DNA of 64,000 bases from Diplonema papillatum (GCA_030068145.1 JAPJBO010000292.1:179006-243005), one strand, 5' to 3'; counted from the stretch's first letter, positions 1-11,605 are shown. Numbers and translations are program-made. Notes: generated by a model not told the origin, from the sequence alone.

Positions 1-1040
1 CCTACCGGGTTGCACACTCTGGAACCCAGTCGACTGCACGCGTAGGCTGCGGTGAAAATGAAAACAGCGCTTCGTTGAGATTTCTGCTACCGCACCCTTG
101 GTGCCTGTGCTGGCAGCAAACACCATGCTGTAATACCCTACGTATCATGTACCTGCCGTACTTCCTACCGGTGCTGCTCGTGGATGGTGGTGCACATCCC
201 ACATATGCCGAGTACCGGCGGAGCGCGGACGCGAAATTTCAGTGCGGCATGCAAATGCTTGCCTGAGCCAAGCCCATTCAGTTTTGCTGTAGTCCGATCA
301 ATTTGTGCCGTAGCTATACGAAGAGAAGTACGGAAGCCGACGTCAGGACGGGGTGGCAACGGGCACGCCTTCGGACGAGTCGGCCGCAGCTGCGGCAGGC
401 AGCCCACCATTGTTTTCGAGATACCAATCAACAGTCTTACCCCCCCTCGTTGAGTGGCCTTTTGCTTCAGCTCCCCCTGATGCAAACTTCTTGCCCGAGT
501 TCTCTTCGTGTTCCTGCAGCACCTCGCCAACCTTCCTGAGTCCGTCTACAGCACAAGCACAAGTGAATTGCCACTGTGTGCTTATTGACTGCTTCTCCAC
601 CAAGAGAAGTGAGTTTCCACCGCGGTTGTCGGCAGCTCTCGACTAGCACCCGCCCAGAAACATTCGGGAACACCCGAAAATCTTGCCCCACATCGGTGGA
701 GGTTGAAAAAACGTCCGCAAATGGTGTCGCCAAACCGGCGGGGACCATCAAGGACACATACAGACCCCACAAACGGACCAGATAGACCCGAATTCTGCCG
801 AAGACAGGGGTGTCTCTCTGAAGGAGAAGTGCCCTGCAACGGCCTCGTACCGAAGCCGCAAAAAAAAAGAAGACAAGTCGGCGCGTTCTCGCGAGCCGCA
901 GTCAAAAGCAGGGCAAGTCTTTTAGCTGTTTGCTTGCGACACGATCGTTGGGAAACCTTCTGGATTTGCCTGTGCCTTCGTGGCACGGGTGGTCCCGGTT
1001 GTAGCCGGCTGTAGCCGTGAATCTCCGCCAGGCAAACCAG
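1..1040. other. Gene-poor stretch with no supported gene
   Basis: Short overlapping ORFs occur on both strands but none has a recognisable domain, a compositional signature or a splice-consistent partner. About 690-790 is similar to 28310-28410 (shared cgtgtcgcca/aaccggcggggacc blocks), so at least part is interspersed repeat. Nothing else can be supported. Confidence 0.5.
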
Positions 1041-1135
1041 ATTCACGCCGCTGTCTGTTCCGTGCTGATGACGGTCTGTCCACGGCGAAAAGGACCGAAC
1101 CATGGTGCAGATAGAACCAGTGCGGTGTTAGAACC
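1040..1135. repeat. Interspersed repeat R3, copy 1
   Basis: The block containing aaaggaccgaaccatgg and ccagtgcggtgtt recurs in diverged form at 43978-44110 and, more weakly, at 33265-33360, where it ends in a C-rich run. Family identity is unknown; it is called from the internal comparison only. Confidence 0.5.
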
Positions 1136-1440
1136 ATTCCAAGTACCCTAGGCTCTCACACGACCCACATGTTACATCATATGCGTCCTAACAGAAGAAC
1201 AACAAACCCCTTTTTGAAACGGCCTCGTACCGCAGTTTCAGCTGATTGCTCACGATAATCGTAGGAGATTGTAGTTTCGATAACAAGTCCTCCATGCATG
1301 ATGCGACCTCAAGAGATGCAGCACGCAGCGTGTTTTGGAGAAGATTAGCCTACCGATCATATTCACTTAAACATCGCGTCTATTCTTTTTTGTAGTTTCG
1401 ATAGCTAGTCCTCCATGCATGACGATGATGTGACCTCTAG

Positions 1441-1657
1441 AGATGCTACATGCAACGACCAGGGCACAAAAGAAGAAAAGCCCACCCCCCTCCCTTCCCC
1501 TTCCAGTCCAGAACGAACACGTTACCGTCCCCGACCGGGGGCGGGGGGTCTCGATTGAGGTGGCGCCGCCGGCCGCGTCCGGACGCCGACGATGGGTGAC
1601 GCGGGCGGCTCTTGACGGCCGACGAGCTGGTGCGCCTGCAGCAGCAGCGGCTGCTCG
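1441..1657 (+). pseudogene. Truncated copy of the 5' end of the Q/P-rich gene
   Basis: This matches 2027-2247 almost base for base. It covers the putative 5' UTR (GAAAAGCCCACCCCCCTCCC, then the GC-rich tract before the start), the ATG and the first codons. After ATGGGTGACGCGGGCGGC about ten bases present in the intact gene are missing, which breaks the frame, and the copy ends after CTGCTCG. A shared upstream module (tgtagtttcgata...) is seen at 1270, 1392 and 2014, so the start region has been duplicated more than once. It is a pseudogene fragment, or possibly a duplicated promoter. Confidence 0.7.
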
Positions 1658-1754
1658 GGTAGCGACGACAACGAGAACACAATGTATGGTGGGTGGAGAG
1701 AGGCCCTGGGACTGCTAAGGCGTGACTACCCCCACCCCCCCCCCTTTTCCTTTT

Positions 1755-1868
1755 TCCTTTTTCCCTTTTCTATTTTACACTCTCTTCGAAGAAGACTTGA
1801 TGCTAGCATCAAACATGCATGAGAGGCAGTGTCCTGCCTAAACATTAAACTAAGTTTTCCCCCCCTGT
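1755..1868. repeat. Interspersed repeat R4, copy 1
   Basis: This carries gaagacttgatgctagcatc, catgagaggca and a terminal ttttcccccc run. Related copies lie at 3725-3840 and 33145-33250. The internal GATGCTAGCATC is self-complementary and expands into a long perfect palindrome in the 33-kb copy. Confidence 0.55.
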
Positions 1869-2172
1869 CCCTCCATGGAGCCACCCTGCATCTAGCCTGG
1901 CCCTCCTGTGACGGTGGGGCCGCACCCTTTGACTTTATGTGCGCACACACGCGCACTCTCTCTCTGTTACACGTTATCAACATGTCATGTGAAATCTGTC
2001 GTATTTTTTGGTAGTTTCGATAAGATGCAACACGCAACGACCAGGGCAAACCAGAAGAAAAGCCCACCCCCCTCCCTTCCCCTTCCAGTCCACAACGAAC
2101 ACGTTCCCGTCCCCGACCGGGGGCGGGGGTCTCGATTGAGGTGGCGCCGCCGGCCGCGTCCGCGCGCCGACG

Positions 2173-3228
2173 ATGGGCGACGCGGGGGGCCCGCCGAAGT
2201 TCTTGACGGCCGACGAGCTGGTGCGCCTGCAGCAGCAGCGGCTGCTCGAAGAGCAGCGCAAGCACGGCAAGAAGAGGGTCCGCGCCCCGCCGCCGCTGCC
2301 GGGACCTTGGGGCGCCGCCTGGAAGAGCCAGTGGCAAGATTCATCGACCAAGCGCCTCGCCCAGGCGGATTCGCAGTCACCCCCCGCGAGTCTCCAGCAG
2401 GCCAACCCCCCGGCTACCTCGGGGGCTGCCTGGAAGGGCCAGCAGCAAGACTCGTCGAACAGGCGCCTCCCCCAGGCGGATTCGCAGTCACCCCCCGCGA
2501 GTCTTCAGCAGGCCAACCCCCCAGCTACCTCGGGGGCTGCCTGGAAGAGCCAGTGGCAAGATTTGTCGACCAAGCGCCTCCCCCAGGCGGATTCGCAGTC
2601 ACCCCCTGCGAGTCTCCAGCAGGCCAACCCCCAGACTACTTCGGGGATTCAACTACAAGGACAGCCGACACCGACGCCGTCGCAACTCCAAAGCGCAGAC
2701 AGGGGTCGCAGACGGGTGCAGCCGCCCCAGCATCCATCCCAGCAGGAGGTGCCCCGCCCCGTTGTGCTTGGATCTCAGAAGCAAGTCTTTCCGAATCCGA
2801 GCGCCAGCGGAAGTGCGAAGTCGGAGCACCAGGACCCGCGGCAGCCGGCCGCAGGCTTCGCGAAGCAGCACGCCCCCCCACACCATGGCGCTGGCAGACA
2901 GCCGTCGGCCTTCCCCGCGAAGCTTCCCGCCCCCGGCGTGGGGCCCCCCGCAGCCGCCGCCGCTGCCGCCGCCGCCGCGCCGCAGCCGGTGCGGGGCGAC
3001 AGGGGCCGCGGCCGGCCGGCGGTCGTCGCGCCAGGCAACCAGCCGCACGCTCCGGCCCCCTTCCCAGCCAACACCCCGTCGCCGACTCCGGCTCGTTTGC
3101 CGCAGGCGTCTCAGCAACCGGCCGTGCAACACAACCGCATCCCGCAGGCGGCCCAACAACACAACACCCACGCGCCCCAGCCGTCTACCGACGTGCATGG
3201 CCTGACCCTCGGAGGCTCCGACGACGAG
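2173..3228 (+). CDS. Gln/Pro-rich protein, exon 1 (three 37-residue repeats)
   Basis: The start is the ATG at 2173 (MGDAGGPPKFLTADELVRLQ), after a GC-rich leader. Residues 1-45 look like a short charged helix (LQQQRLLEEQRKHGKKR). Three near-identical 111-bp (37-aa) tandem repeats follow, beginning about 2317, 2428 and 2539, each with a GAAWK motif and a Q-A-D-S-Q-S-P-P core. The rest is disordered Q/P/A-rich sequence with an alanine run, ending in acidic GGSDDE. The exon is taken to end at 3228, phase 0, before GTAATC. The next exon opens with DDDEDFFDVD, which continues the acidic stretch and supports the join. No domain is recognised; a disordered scaffold or RNA-binding cofactor is only a guess. 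Confidence 0.65.
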
Positions 3229-3251
3229 GTAATCTCACATTTCTTGTGTGT

Positions 3252-3362
3252 GTTAAGATACTCGACGTAGCTGCTTTGACTCCGAATGGAAGGGAGGCAC
3301 TATAGAGGTAGAGGGGAAAATACAATACTAACACAAATCTGATTTGTTCTTCGCTTGCACCA
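3252..3362 (-). repeat. B-type retroelement repeat, third family (inverted copy)
   Basis: Read on the minus strand this matches 21610-21715. Both contain GTAAGCGAAGAACAAATCAGA and end CTACGTCGAGTAT, resembling the B repeat of the 53-kb retroelement (GTAAGCGTTCAAC ... CCCTCGAGTATT). It probably is a relic of a third split-repeat family. It lies in the intron 3229-3865. Confidence 0.5.
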
Positions 3363-3589
3363 CCGTGTGTTGTCTTCTCACTCAGGACTTTGACCTGTTG
3401 TGTTTGTGTGATTTGTCGTATTGGGGTAGACCCGCATGACCTCACGTCCGTTCAACACGTAATTTGGTAGTTATAGCACCCAGGATCCCTATGGTTCTTT
3501 GTCTGGCAGCATCGTCGAGCATTTCCTTCCAAGCTGGCGCGTATGTAAAAGTAGCTGTTTCTTTGCTGCCAATACTAGAGAAAAAGAAA

Positions 3590-3690
3590 CTCGAGTTTTT
3601 AGTTCTAACAATCTTGCGGGTTGCCCTTCAGTGTATTGTGCAGGCTAAAAAGACATGGGCAGCGTGTTTTAGTGGTTGATCAGAATTAAA
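3590..3690. repeat. Interspersed repeat shared with 35.75 kb
   Basis: The block acaatcttgcgggttgccct and the following caggctaaaaagac...gcagcgtgtttt recur at 35745-35835 with few changes. Function unknown; it lies in an intron. Confidence 0.5.
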
Positions 3691-3724
3691 ATAGTTTCAT
3701 ACCCCACCTGCGGAGTCCCACACT

Positions 3725-3840
3725 CCCTGCGACCCTTTTCCCTTTCTATTTTGCACTTTCTTCTAAGAAGACTTGATGCTAGCAGCAAACGTGCATGAGA
3801 GGCCGTGCCTGCTCAAGCGTTGAACTAAGATATTCCCCCC
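3725..3840. repeat. Interspersed repeat R4, copy 2
   Basis: Same family as 1755-1868 and 33145-33250, with agaagacttgatgctagcag, catgagaggc and a terminal C run. It sits just upstream of the splice acceptor at 3865. Confidence 0.5.
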
Positions 3841-3865
3841 CATGCTATGTGACTAACTACCGCAG

Positions 3866-4145
3866 GACGACGACGAAGACTTTTTTGACGTCGACTCGAC
3901 GCCGTCGGATGCGTTCGTCCAGGCTGACCCAGGCAGGGCGGCAGCAGCCGGGACCAAGGACGGCTCTGATTCATGGATTCAGGATGCGTCCAGCCGCGCC
4001 GGGAGCCCCCCGCTGCGCCACCCGCCGCCCCAGCGGCAGCCGGACGCCGCCAGCCGGCCCGGGTCGCCGTCGCGCCTGCGCCCGCCCACCAGACCTGCCA
4101 GCTTGTCGCCCCGGATCGTTTCTCTGTCGCCTCGCCAACTTCGCG
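3866..4145 (+). CDS. Gln/Pro-rich protein, exon 2
   Basis: The exon follows a CAG acceptor at 3863-3865 and joins exon 1 in phase 0. It starts DDDEDFFDVDSTPSD, extending the acidic end of exon 1, and passes into disordered P/R/S-rich sequence (RPGSPSRLRPPTRPASLSP). The likely donor is GTATGC at 4146, the same hexamer as at 39389 in the MORN/EF-hand gene; the exon then ends in phase 1. Read-through instead would stop at about 4240, inside the first minisatellite units, adding only RPANAPPTNAPP-type residues. The next exon was not identified; the one at 8267 does not match in phase. Confidence 0.55.
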
Positions 4146-4229
4146 GTATGCTTGCACCTTGTCTCCGTCGCCCTGCGAACGCCCCGCCAACGAATGCGCC
4201 ACCTACACAAGCGCTCCGCCGACGGGGGC

Positions 4230-7200
4230 ACCACCTATAAACACTCTGCCGACGAATGCACCACCTATAAACACTCTGCCGACGAATGCACCACCTATAA
4301 ACACTCTGCCGACGAATGCACCACCTATAAACACTATGCCGACGAATGCACCACCTATAAACACTCTGCCGACGAATGCACCACCTATAAACACTCTGCC
4401 GACGAATGCACCACCTATAAACACTCTGCCGACGAATGCACCACCTATAAACACTCTGCCGACGAATGCACCACCTATAAACACTATGCCGACGAATGCA
4501 CCACCTATAAACACTATGCCGACGAATGCATCACCTATAAACACTCTGCCGACGAATGCACCACCTATAAACACTCTGCCGACGAATGCACCACCTATAA
4601 ACACTCTGCCGACGAATGCACCACCTATAAACACTCTGCCGACGAATGCACCACCTATAAACACTCTGCCGACGAATGCACCACCTATAAACACTCTGCC
4701 GACGAATGCACCACCTATAAACACTATGCCGACGAATGCACCACCTATAAACACTATGCCGACGAATGCACCACCTATAAACACTCTGCCGACGAATGCA
4801 CCACCTATAAACACTCTGCCGACGAATGCACCACCTATAAACACTCTGCCGACGAATGCACCACCTATAAACACTCTGCCGACGAATGCACCACCTATAA
4901 ACACTATGCCGACGAATGCACCACCTATAAACACTATGCCGACGAATGCATCACCTATAAACACTATGCCGACGAATGCACCACCTATAAACACTATGCC
5001 GACGAATGCACCACCTATAAACACTATGCCGACGAATGCACCACCTATAAACACTATGCCGACGAATGCATCACCTATAAACACTATGCCGACGAATGCA
5101 TCACCTATAAACACTATGCCGACGAATGCATCACCTATAAACACTATGCCGACGAATGCATCACCTATAAACACTATGCCGACGAATGCATCACCTATAA
5201 ACACTATGCCGACGAATGCATCACCTATAAACACTATGCCGACGAATGCATCACCTATAAACACTATGCCGACGAATGCACCACCTATAAACACTATGCC
5301 GACGAATGCATCACCTATAAACACTATGCCGACGAATGCACCACCTATAAACACTATGCCGACGAATGCATCACCTATAAACACTCTGCCGACGAATGCA
5401 CCACCTATAAACACTATGCCGACGAATGCATCACCTATAAACACTATGCCGACGAATGCACCACCTATAAACACTCTGCCGACGAATGCACCACCTATAA
5501 ACACTCTGCCGTGCCGACGAATGCACCACCTATAAACACTATGCCGACGAATGCATCACCTATAAACACTATGCCGACGAATGCACCACCTATAAACACT
5601 CTGCCGACGAATGCACCACCTATAAACACTCTGCCGACGAATGCACCACCTATAAACACTCTGCCGACGAATGCACCACCTATAAACACTATGCCGACGA
5701 ATGCACCACCTATAAACACTCTGCCGACGAATGCACCACCTATAAACACTCTGCCGACGAATGCACCACCTATAAACACTCTGCCGACGAATGCACCACC
5801 TATAAACACTATGCCGACGAATGCACCACCTATAAACACTCTGCCGACGAATGCACCACCTATAAACACTCTGCCGACGAATGCACCACCTATAAACACT
5901 CTGCCGACGAATGCACCACCTATAAACACTCTGCCGACGAATGCACCACCTATAAACACTATGCCGACGAATGCACCACCTATAAACACTATGCCGACGA
6001 ATGCATCACCTATAAACACTCTGCCGACGAATGCACCACCTATAAACACTCTGCCGACGAATGCACCACCTATAAACACTCTGCCGACGAATGCACCACC
6101 TATAAACACTCTGCCGACGAATGCACCACCTATAAACACTCTGCCGACGAATGCACCACCTATAAACACTATGCCGACGAATGCATCACCTATAAACACT
6201 CTGCCGACGAATGCACCACCTATAAACACTCTGCCGACGAATGCACCACCTATAAACACTCTGCCGACGAATGCACCACCTATAAACACTATGCCGACGA
6301 ATGCATCACCTATAAACACTATGCCGACGAATGCACCACCTATAAACACTATGCCGACGAATGCATCACCTATAAACACTATGCCGACGAATGCATCACC
6401 TATAAACACTATGCCGACGAATGCATCACCTATAAACACTATGCCGACGAATGCATCACCTATAAACACTATGCCGACGAATGCATCACCTATAAACACT
6501 ATGCCGACGAATGCATCACCTATAAACACTATGCCGACGAATGCATCACCTATAAACACTATGCCGACGAATGCACCACCTATAAACACTATGCCGACGA
6601 ATGCATCACCTATAAACACTATGCCGACGAATGCACCACCTATAAACACTATGCCGACGAATGCATCACCTATAAACACTATGCCGACGAATGCATCACC
6701 TATAAACACTATGCCGACGAATGCACCACCTATAAACACTCTGCCGACGAATGCACCACCTATAAACACTATGCCGACGAATGCATCACCTATAAACACT
6801 ATGCCGACGAATGCACCACCTATAAACACTCTGCCGACGAATGCACCACCTATAAACACTCTGCCGTGCCGACGAATGCACCACCTATAAACACTATGCC
6901 GACGAATGCATCACCTATAAACACTATGCCGACGAATGCACCACCTATAAACACTATGCCGACGAATGCATCACCTATAAACACTATGCCGACGAATGCA
7001 TCACCTATAAACACTATGCCGACGAATGCATCACCTATAAACACTCTGCCGACGAATGCACCACCTATAAACACTCTGCCGACGAATGCACCACCTATAA
7101 ACACTCTGCCGACGAATGCACCACCTATAAACACTATGCCGACGAATGCATCACCTATAAACACTATGCCGACGAATGCACCACCTATAAACACTATGCC

Positions 7201-7380
7201 GACGAATGCATCACCTATAAACACTATGCCGACGAATGCACCACCTATAAACACTATGCCGACGAATGCATCACCTATAAACACTCTGCCGACGAATGCA
7301 CCACCTATAAACACTCTGCCGACGAATGCACCACCTATAAACACTCTGCCGACGAATGCACCACCTATTCACACTCTGCA
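4230..7380. repeat. 30-bp minisatellite array, about 105 units
   Basis: The unit is ACGAATGCACCACCTATAAA plus CACTCTGCCG. Two sites vary: GCACC or GCATC, and ACTCTG or ACTATG. The array is otherwise nearly perfect. A 5-bp insertion (TGCCG) occurs twice, at about 5511 and 6866, 45 units apart and in similar variant contexts, which points to a duplicated block of about 1.35 kb. Sequence just upstream (CCGCCAACGAATGCGCCACC, near 4185) looks like the progenitor unit. Long ORFs run through it because 30 is divisible by 3 and the unit lacks stops in several frames; I treat them as artefacts. Confidence 0.95.
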
Positions 7381-8266
7381 GTCGAATGCGCCACCTAAAA
7401 ACACTCTGCCGACGAATGCGCTTCGGCGATGGCCGTGCTCTCTTCTGTGATGCTGCCGAGGTTGATCGTCGCTTCTTCGTCTTCGCTCTCGAGACCGGGT
7501 TTCGCACTTCGTCTTCATACAGCTCTCGGAAGTACCAGCACCACGTTGGCGTGCTTCGTTTGCTTCGGCGGAGACGCTGCTGCATTGAATAATAGACGCC
7601 AAGCTACTCTCTTTTTTGCTCCTCGGAACAATTGGCACCAGTTCCCCTCGAGCACTCTCCACGGTTCGTGATCTCCTCGCTTTCCTAAGCCTCCGTGTCC
7701 AGGCAATTCTGTGCAGCTCCAGGGGTACGCCGTGGAACAGCAGACAGTTCGATGATATCGCAGGAGACGGTGATGAACCGGCTGGAAAGGATAGGGAAGC
7801 ACAACTATCGACGCGCAGCCGATGAACCTGGACGAGCAGTCGAAGGAGAAGCGAAGCACCAAACGCGCGCCTGAACGCGACGATCAAGACGAGCTGAAGA
7901 GGCGAAAACATGCCATATCACGTACGAAGAGATAACCGCGACGCCGGCGATGCCGATTATCGCCAGAGATTCTTTGCATTCTAATCCAAACTACTCAATG
8001 CAAACCGCACACCCACCGCAAGATGAAAACGAAAAAGAAGTCTTGAGCCAAGTGCGGATGGAGAAGCTGACGGTCTCCAATGCTCTATCCGCCCCCCGAA
8101 GAATCCCGCCCCACCCACCTTTCGAAGAGGAGTCACTGAACCGATTGCAGCACAGCAGCTGAAAGCGACAAGTGGCTACACTTCGATTCAGCCGTTATCC
8201 ACTCAAAGCCATGGACTTTACCACACGCACCCACACACACCACACACACACACAGCTCAACAAAAG
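7381..8266. other. Unassigned intergenic or intronic sequence
   Basis: The first bases are decayed minisatellite units. After that no exon with a recognised product was seen. 8150-8250 (GAAAGCGACAAGTGG followed by a CA-rich tract) is similar to 28945-29035, so it is an interspersed repeat preceding the exon at 8267. Confidence 0.4.
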
Positions 8267-8667
8267 GCTGTCGTCGACTTGTCACAGTTCCGCCCGAATC
8301 TTTCGAGAGCACGGTCGCTGGGCAAGAAAAGAGGCGGGAAAGGCACGTCCACATTTGCCTCTCGCGTCCCACGCTCCTGCAGCCAGGCGGGCACCGGCGC
8401 GGGGCGAGACAGCCTGAACAGGTCTTCCGGTCGACTGACGACGGAGGAGAAGTTCTGCGAGCCGCCCACACTCACGGTCAAGGACCCCGACAGGCAGCAC
8501 TCCTCCTTCGCGTCGAAGGTGCCTCGGCAGTGCTTCGTCAAGAAAGAGCTGTCGTACATCGTCGTCCGGTCGAAGGTGACCAGAGAAGATCAGATCCGCA
8601 GCGACGCCTGCGTGAACAGGCTGTACCGAACCCGGGCAACCCCTGCGGCAGCAGTCGCCGACGACGG
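8267..8667 (+). CDS. Exon of an unrecognised basic protein
   Basis: An AAAAG acceptor is followed by an open frame AVVDLSQFRPNLSR... of 133 codons. It includes a cysteine-containing segment (EEKFCEPPTLTVKDPDRQHS) and ends CVNRLYRTRATPAAAVADD before a GTGAGA donor at 8668. The reading ends at a stop immediately past the donor, as expected for an exon. It is basic and rich in K/R/S. The acceptor phase does not match exon 3866-4145, so it may belong to a separate gene or require another exon. Alternative open frames exist on the other strand, so coding status is moderate. Confidence 0.4.
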
Positions 8668-8896
8668 GTGAGAACGAGTTCTGCCAAGCCGCCCACACTC
8701 GGTCAAGGACCCCGACAGGCAGCACTCCTCCTTCGCGTCGAAGGGGCCTCGGCGGTGCTTCGTCAAGAAAGAGCTGTCTTACGTCGTCGTCCGGTCGCAG
8801 GTGACCAGAGAAGATCAGATCCGCAGCGACGCCTGCGTGAACAGGCTGTACCGAACCCGGGCAACCCCTGCGGTAGCAGTCGCCGACGACGGGTGG
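8668..8896 (+). pseudogene. Tandem, frame-broken copy of the preceding exon
   Basis: This repeats 8443-8667 at a period of 225 bp. Blocks such as AAGGACCCCGACAGGCAGCA and GACCAGAGAAGATCAGATCC are shared. A 2-bp loss (CTCACGGTCAAGG becomes CTCGGTCAAGG) shifts the frame relative to copy 1; downstream of it the same protein reads on. The end GACGACGG|GTGGCA is a possible donor. It is a duplicated exon now decaying, unless a different acceptor restores the phase. Confidence 0.55.
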
Positions 8897-10001
8897 CAGC
8901 GCGCTACATTGACTTGTTCACGAGCTTTCCAGCCACCTATCATACGGAGAAGGTTGGGAGTCTGTTGAACTTGCGTCGTTGACGTTTGCAGTAATTTTTT
9001 TTGAATGAGGAAGCGTAGAGTAGGAACACGTCAGCGGCTTCCTACTGCTTTCCGCCCGCCATTTTTATACACACCGTCCGTCGTTGCGCACCGGAGCTGC
9101 CGCCCCTACACTTTAGCAGGAACTTACCAGTCATCGCGACTCTGTCCGAACAGTTTTCAGCGATTTCATTTTTATTTGTTTCCTTCGGTGTATTATACCG
9201 TAGATACCAGGGAAAGCCTGCTACACGGGAGCCAAGCTCCACGTGTTCGGCGGTGCTGCAGAGCCACGGGCCTACGGGTCAAGTGGCTACCGATTTCCCA
9301 AACTAAAGCATCAAGGCGTGGCGCACCTTGGGGCTTGGCGCTTGCGCTGAACACAAGCTCGTCGAGACGGTCAGCCACAGGGCAGAGCGGACGGGGCTGT
9401 GGCACTGTGCTGCCTCCGACTCAAGCTTTGCAAGCTGTGATTGACAGTCACGTTCCTGGACCAGGAGCGGCCTTTTTCTTTTTCTTCTTTCTTTCTTCCT
9501 TCGGTGTATTATATCTGTCTTTTTCCCCCCGTGTGAACAATTGTTGGTAGCCAGCACTCCTACAATCAATGCCCAATGGCCGCGCGTCTCCTTACAACGC
9601 AAGTTCACGTAGGAAGTATGGAGCAGCCCTTACGACGGATTGGCAATTCTTTGTGTTAAAATGACAAATTCTTTGTGTTCAAATGCATTGTTGGTACTAA
9701 GAATTGGTAGTTGGCAGCGTCCTACATGAACCTTGCCAACGCAGGTGAGTTCCGCTATGCGCACAAGCAAAATAATTCGCCATACTATTTCTCTTCTTTG
9801 AGAATATGCACCTGACCTCAGAATATTAGTCCTATCCGACTAATAGCGAACTGCAAACAGGGCTTCTCTCCTTCAAAACACTACCTTGTTCTGGCTCTTG
9901 CTTACTTCACATTGAACAGTGTGCGGCCCTGTCCAGGAACCCCGTTTATCTAGCTTTGGTTGCGTTGTTGTCGTTCGGCTGTCCGTTTCCCGAATTCTTT
10001 C
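8897..10001. other. Unassigned AT/CT-rich stretch
   Basis: No supported gene. A CT-rich tract lies near 9470-9530. A block at 9679-9780 (TTGGTACTAAGAATTGGTAG, then TTGGCAGCGT) matches 17378-17480, so it is an interspersed repeat. Confidence 0.4.
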
Positions 10002-10175
10002 TGTATAAGCACCTGCTTTGTAGGAAATGCTTGACGAGACACGAAACACAGGTAAATCTGGGTTTAGTGGTGGGCGTAAGCGTTCAACGAAAAAGACCCA
10101 CTTACGTAGTTGTATTGTTTTCTCCCCCTCTAGCCTCCTTCGAAATGAGCACAAGGCAGTCCCTCGAGTATTTTT
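10002..10175 (+). repeat. Solo split-direct-repeat (A-B) of the 53-kb retroelement family
   Basis: It begins CTGTATAAGCACCTGCTTTG, passes through GGCGTAAGCGTTCAACG and ends CCCTCGAGTATTTTT, matching A2-B2 at 57517-57730. The A part lacks a middle block of about 45 bp. Like a solo LTR, it is best read as the product of recombination between terminal repeats, or of excision. Confidence 0.75.
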
Positions 10176-10577
10176 GATTATTCCTGTACTTGGCGAAGCC
10201 GGTCTATCCGCGGACTACGCTGTGCCCATCGGAATCTGGGGTCAGAAAGCAAGATCGGCGGCACAGGAAATGCAAGCTTCTACTAAAGACTTTCTGCAAA
10301 GGTCGCAACTTCGGGAGGCAAGCCTTTTCATTTCGAAGTGGGGAAACCGGTCGTTGATCGCGTTTTCGGGCGTTGCTGGAGCAAATTGGGTTTTAGACAA
10401 CCAGACGTGTGTCAAATAACTGCTATTATTCGACCTCCCCCTTTAGGGAGGCATGCCAGTAAACAATAATATGTTCCACACCGAGCCGCCGTGCTATTTA
10501 GAGTGAAGGTTTGGGCTGCTGGCACGCGCGTTTCGGCATCGACAGTGCACCGCAAGATGTTGCACCGTGGTCAAATC

Positions 10578-10745
10578 ATGAGTGTGCACCAAGCCTTCGT
10601 TGCAGCCGCCACAAACCCCTTCGACGGTAAAGAACGAACGCCCACCGGCGTCTGCACTGCGGCGCGGAGGCGAAGAAGCAAGTGTCAGTGCAAAGCGCTG
10701 GAAAACGCGGCTCCGGTGGGCACGGTAGCCACCCTGAGATGCTAA
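10578..10745 (+). other. Small ORF of doubtful status
   Basis: A 55-codon ORF (MSVHQAFVAAATNPFDGKER...) has C-x-C residues near its end and no recognised domain. Nothing around it confirms translation. It could be an exon or chance. Confidence 0.15.
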
Positions 10746-10930
10746 TGCAGACCTGGAGCTGCGACCTCCCCGGGAATAAGGGAAGGGCACTACCACTACA
10801 CCTGATCTTGCTACTGTTCGGCTACCCGGAACTTTTTTTAGTATTCGAAAAGCGCAACGTTCGTTTCTACCCGCAAACCTCACTGGGCTATTCTACACTC
10901 TTCTCTACTTAGAGCCATGGTGCGAACAAT

Positions 10931-11200
10931 GGACCGGTACGGTTACAGGGCAACTCCTGCTCAACTTGTAAGACATGGGGAGCCCAAGAGCACTGACCGA
11001 ACCTGGCGAGAACTTGGTGTCGGTCACAAATTGTTTCGAACCTGACTCGCCTAAGCGGGCAAAGAGTACACGAAAGAAGCCATGCATGCCCTCCCAAACC
11101 CACCCAGTACGTATTAGCTTTAAAAGAACCCATTCGACGAAGGTCACCCGGAGACTCTAAAATCCCGGATTCTCAAGCGAACTATAAATCTAAAAATCGA
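10931..11200 (+). repeat. Interspersed repeat X, about 270 bp, short form
   Basis: It starts GACCGGTACGGTTACAGGGC (consensus ACCGATACGGGCTACATGGC), then CAACTTGTAAGAC, GGGAGCCC and TTGGTGTCGGTCACAAA, and ends GGTCACCCGGAGACTCTAAA with a terminal CTCTAAAAA-like motif. A second short copy is at 48980-49243. Versions with an ORF cassette inserted after the 5' segment are at 13811 and 27717. No coding capacity of its own. Confidence 0.75.
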
Positions 11201-11218
11201 ATAATACCACAGGTGTTA

Positions 11219-11359
11219 TTATTCGACCCCCCCCTTTACGATTTCGTGGAGGACCCCCTCTGTCACCACGAGTTCCAGGATGCGCCTCAGCAGTGCGAAG
11301 TCGTTGGCGTAAACCTCGATGGAGCGTGCGCCGATGTCAAGAGACACCCCCCAGGAGGA
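11219..11359 (-). pseudogene. Coding relic, minus strand
   Basis: Open between stops, this reads SSWGVSLDIGARSIEVYAND followed by FALLRRILELVVTEGVLHEI and ends EIVKGGVE. The alternation of hydrophobic and charged residues looks like real protein. It lacks a start and no acceptor was found, so it is either an isolated exon or a fragment. Product unknown. Confidence 0.3.
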
Positions 11360-11605
11360 TCAACGGAGGCAACCTGTCTATTCACTCATGCACCACGGGA
11401 CAATCCATCGAGAAGAGCTCTCAATCTGACGGGCACACTCCCTGCAGTCTTCCTTGTTCTAGCCACAATAGCCACAATGTATTGAAATGCTTTGGCTATC
11501 TGGGTGCACGGTACTACGCAGAATGGCGACTAGATTCGTAGAATTTCGTGGGTCAATGTCGCGGAAATTTTACGAAATGTTGTGGACTGATTTTTCTGCA
11601 AAACT

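Noticed and set aside
4230..7380. CRISPR array
   Set aside because: There are no spacers; the repeats abut one another, and the host is a eukaryote.
3795..7450. Very long ORFs on both strands (up to 1031 codons) across the 4.2-7.4-kb array
   Set aside because: The 30-bp unit is a multiple of three and has no stops in several frames, so all copies stay open. The phase-consistent exon 3866-4145 is in yet another frame and stops at the array edge.
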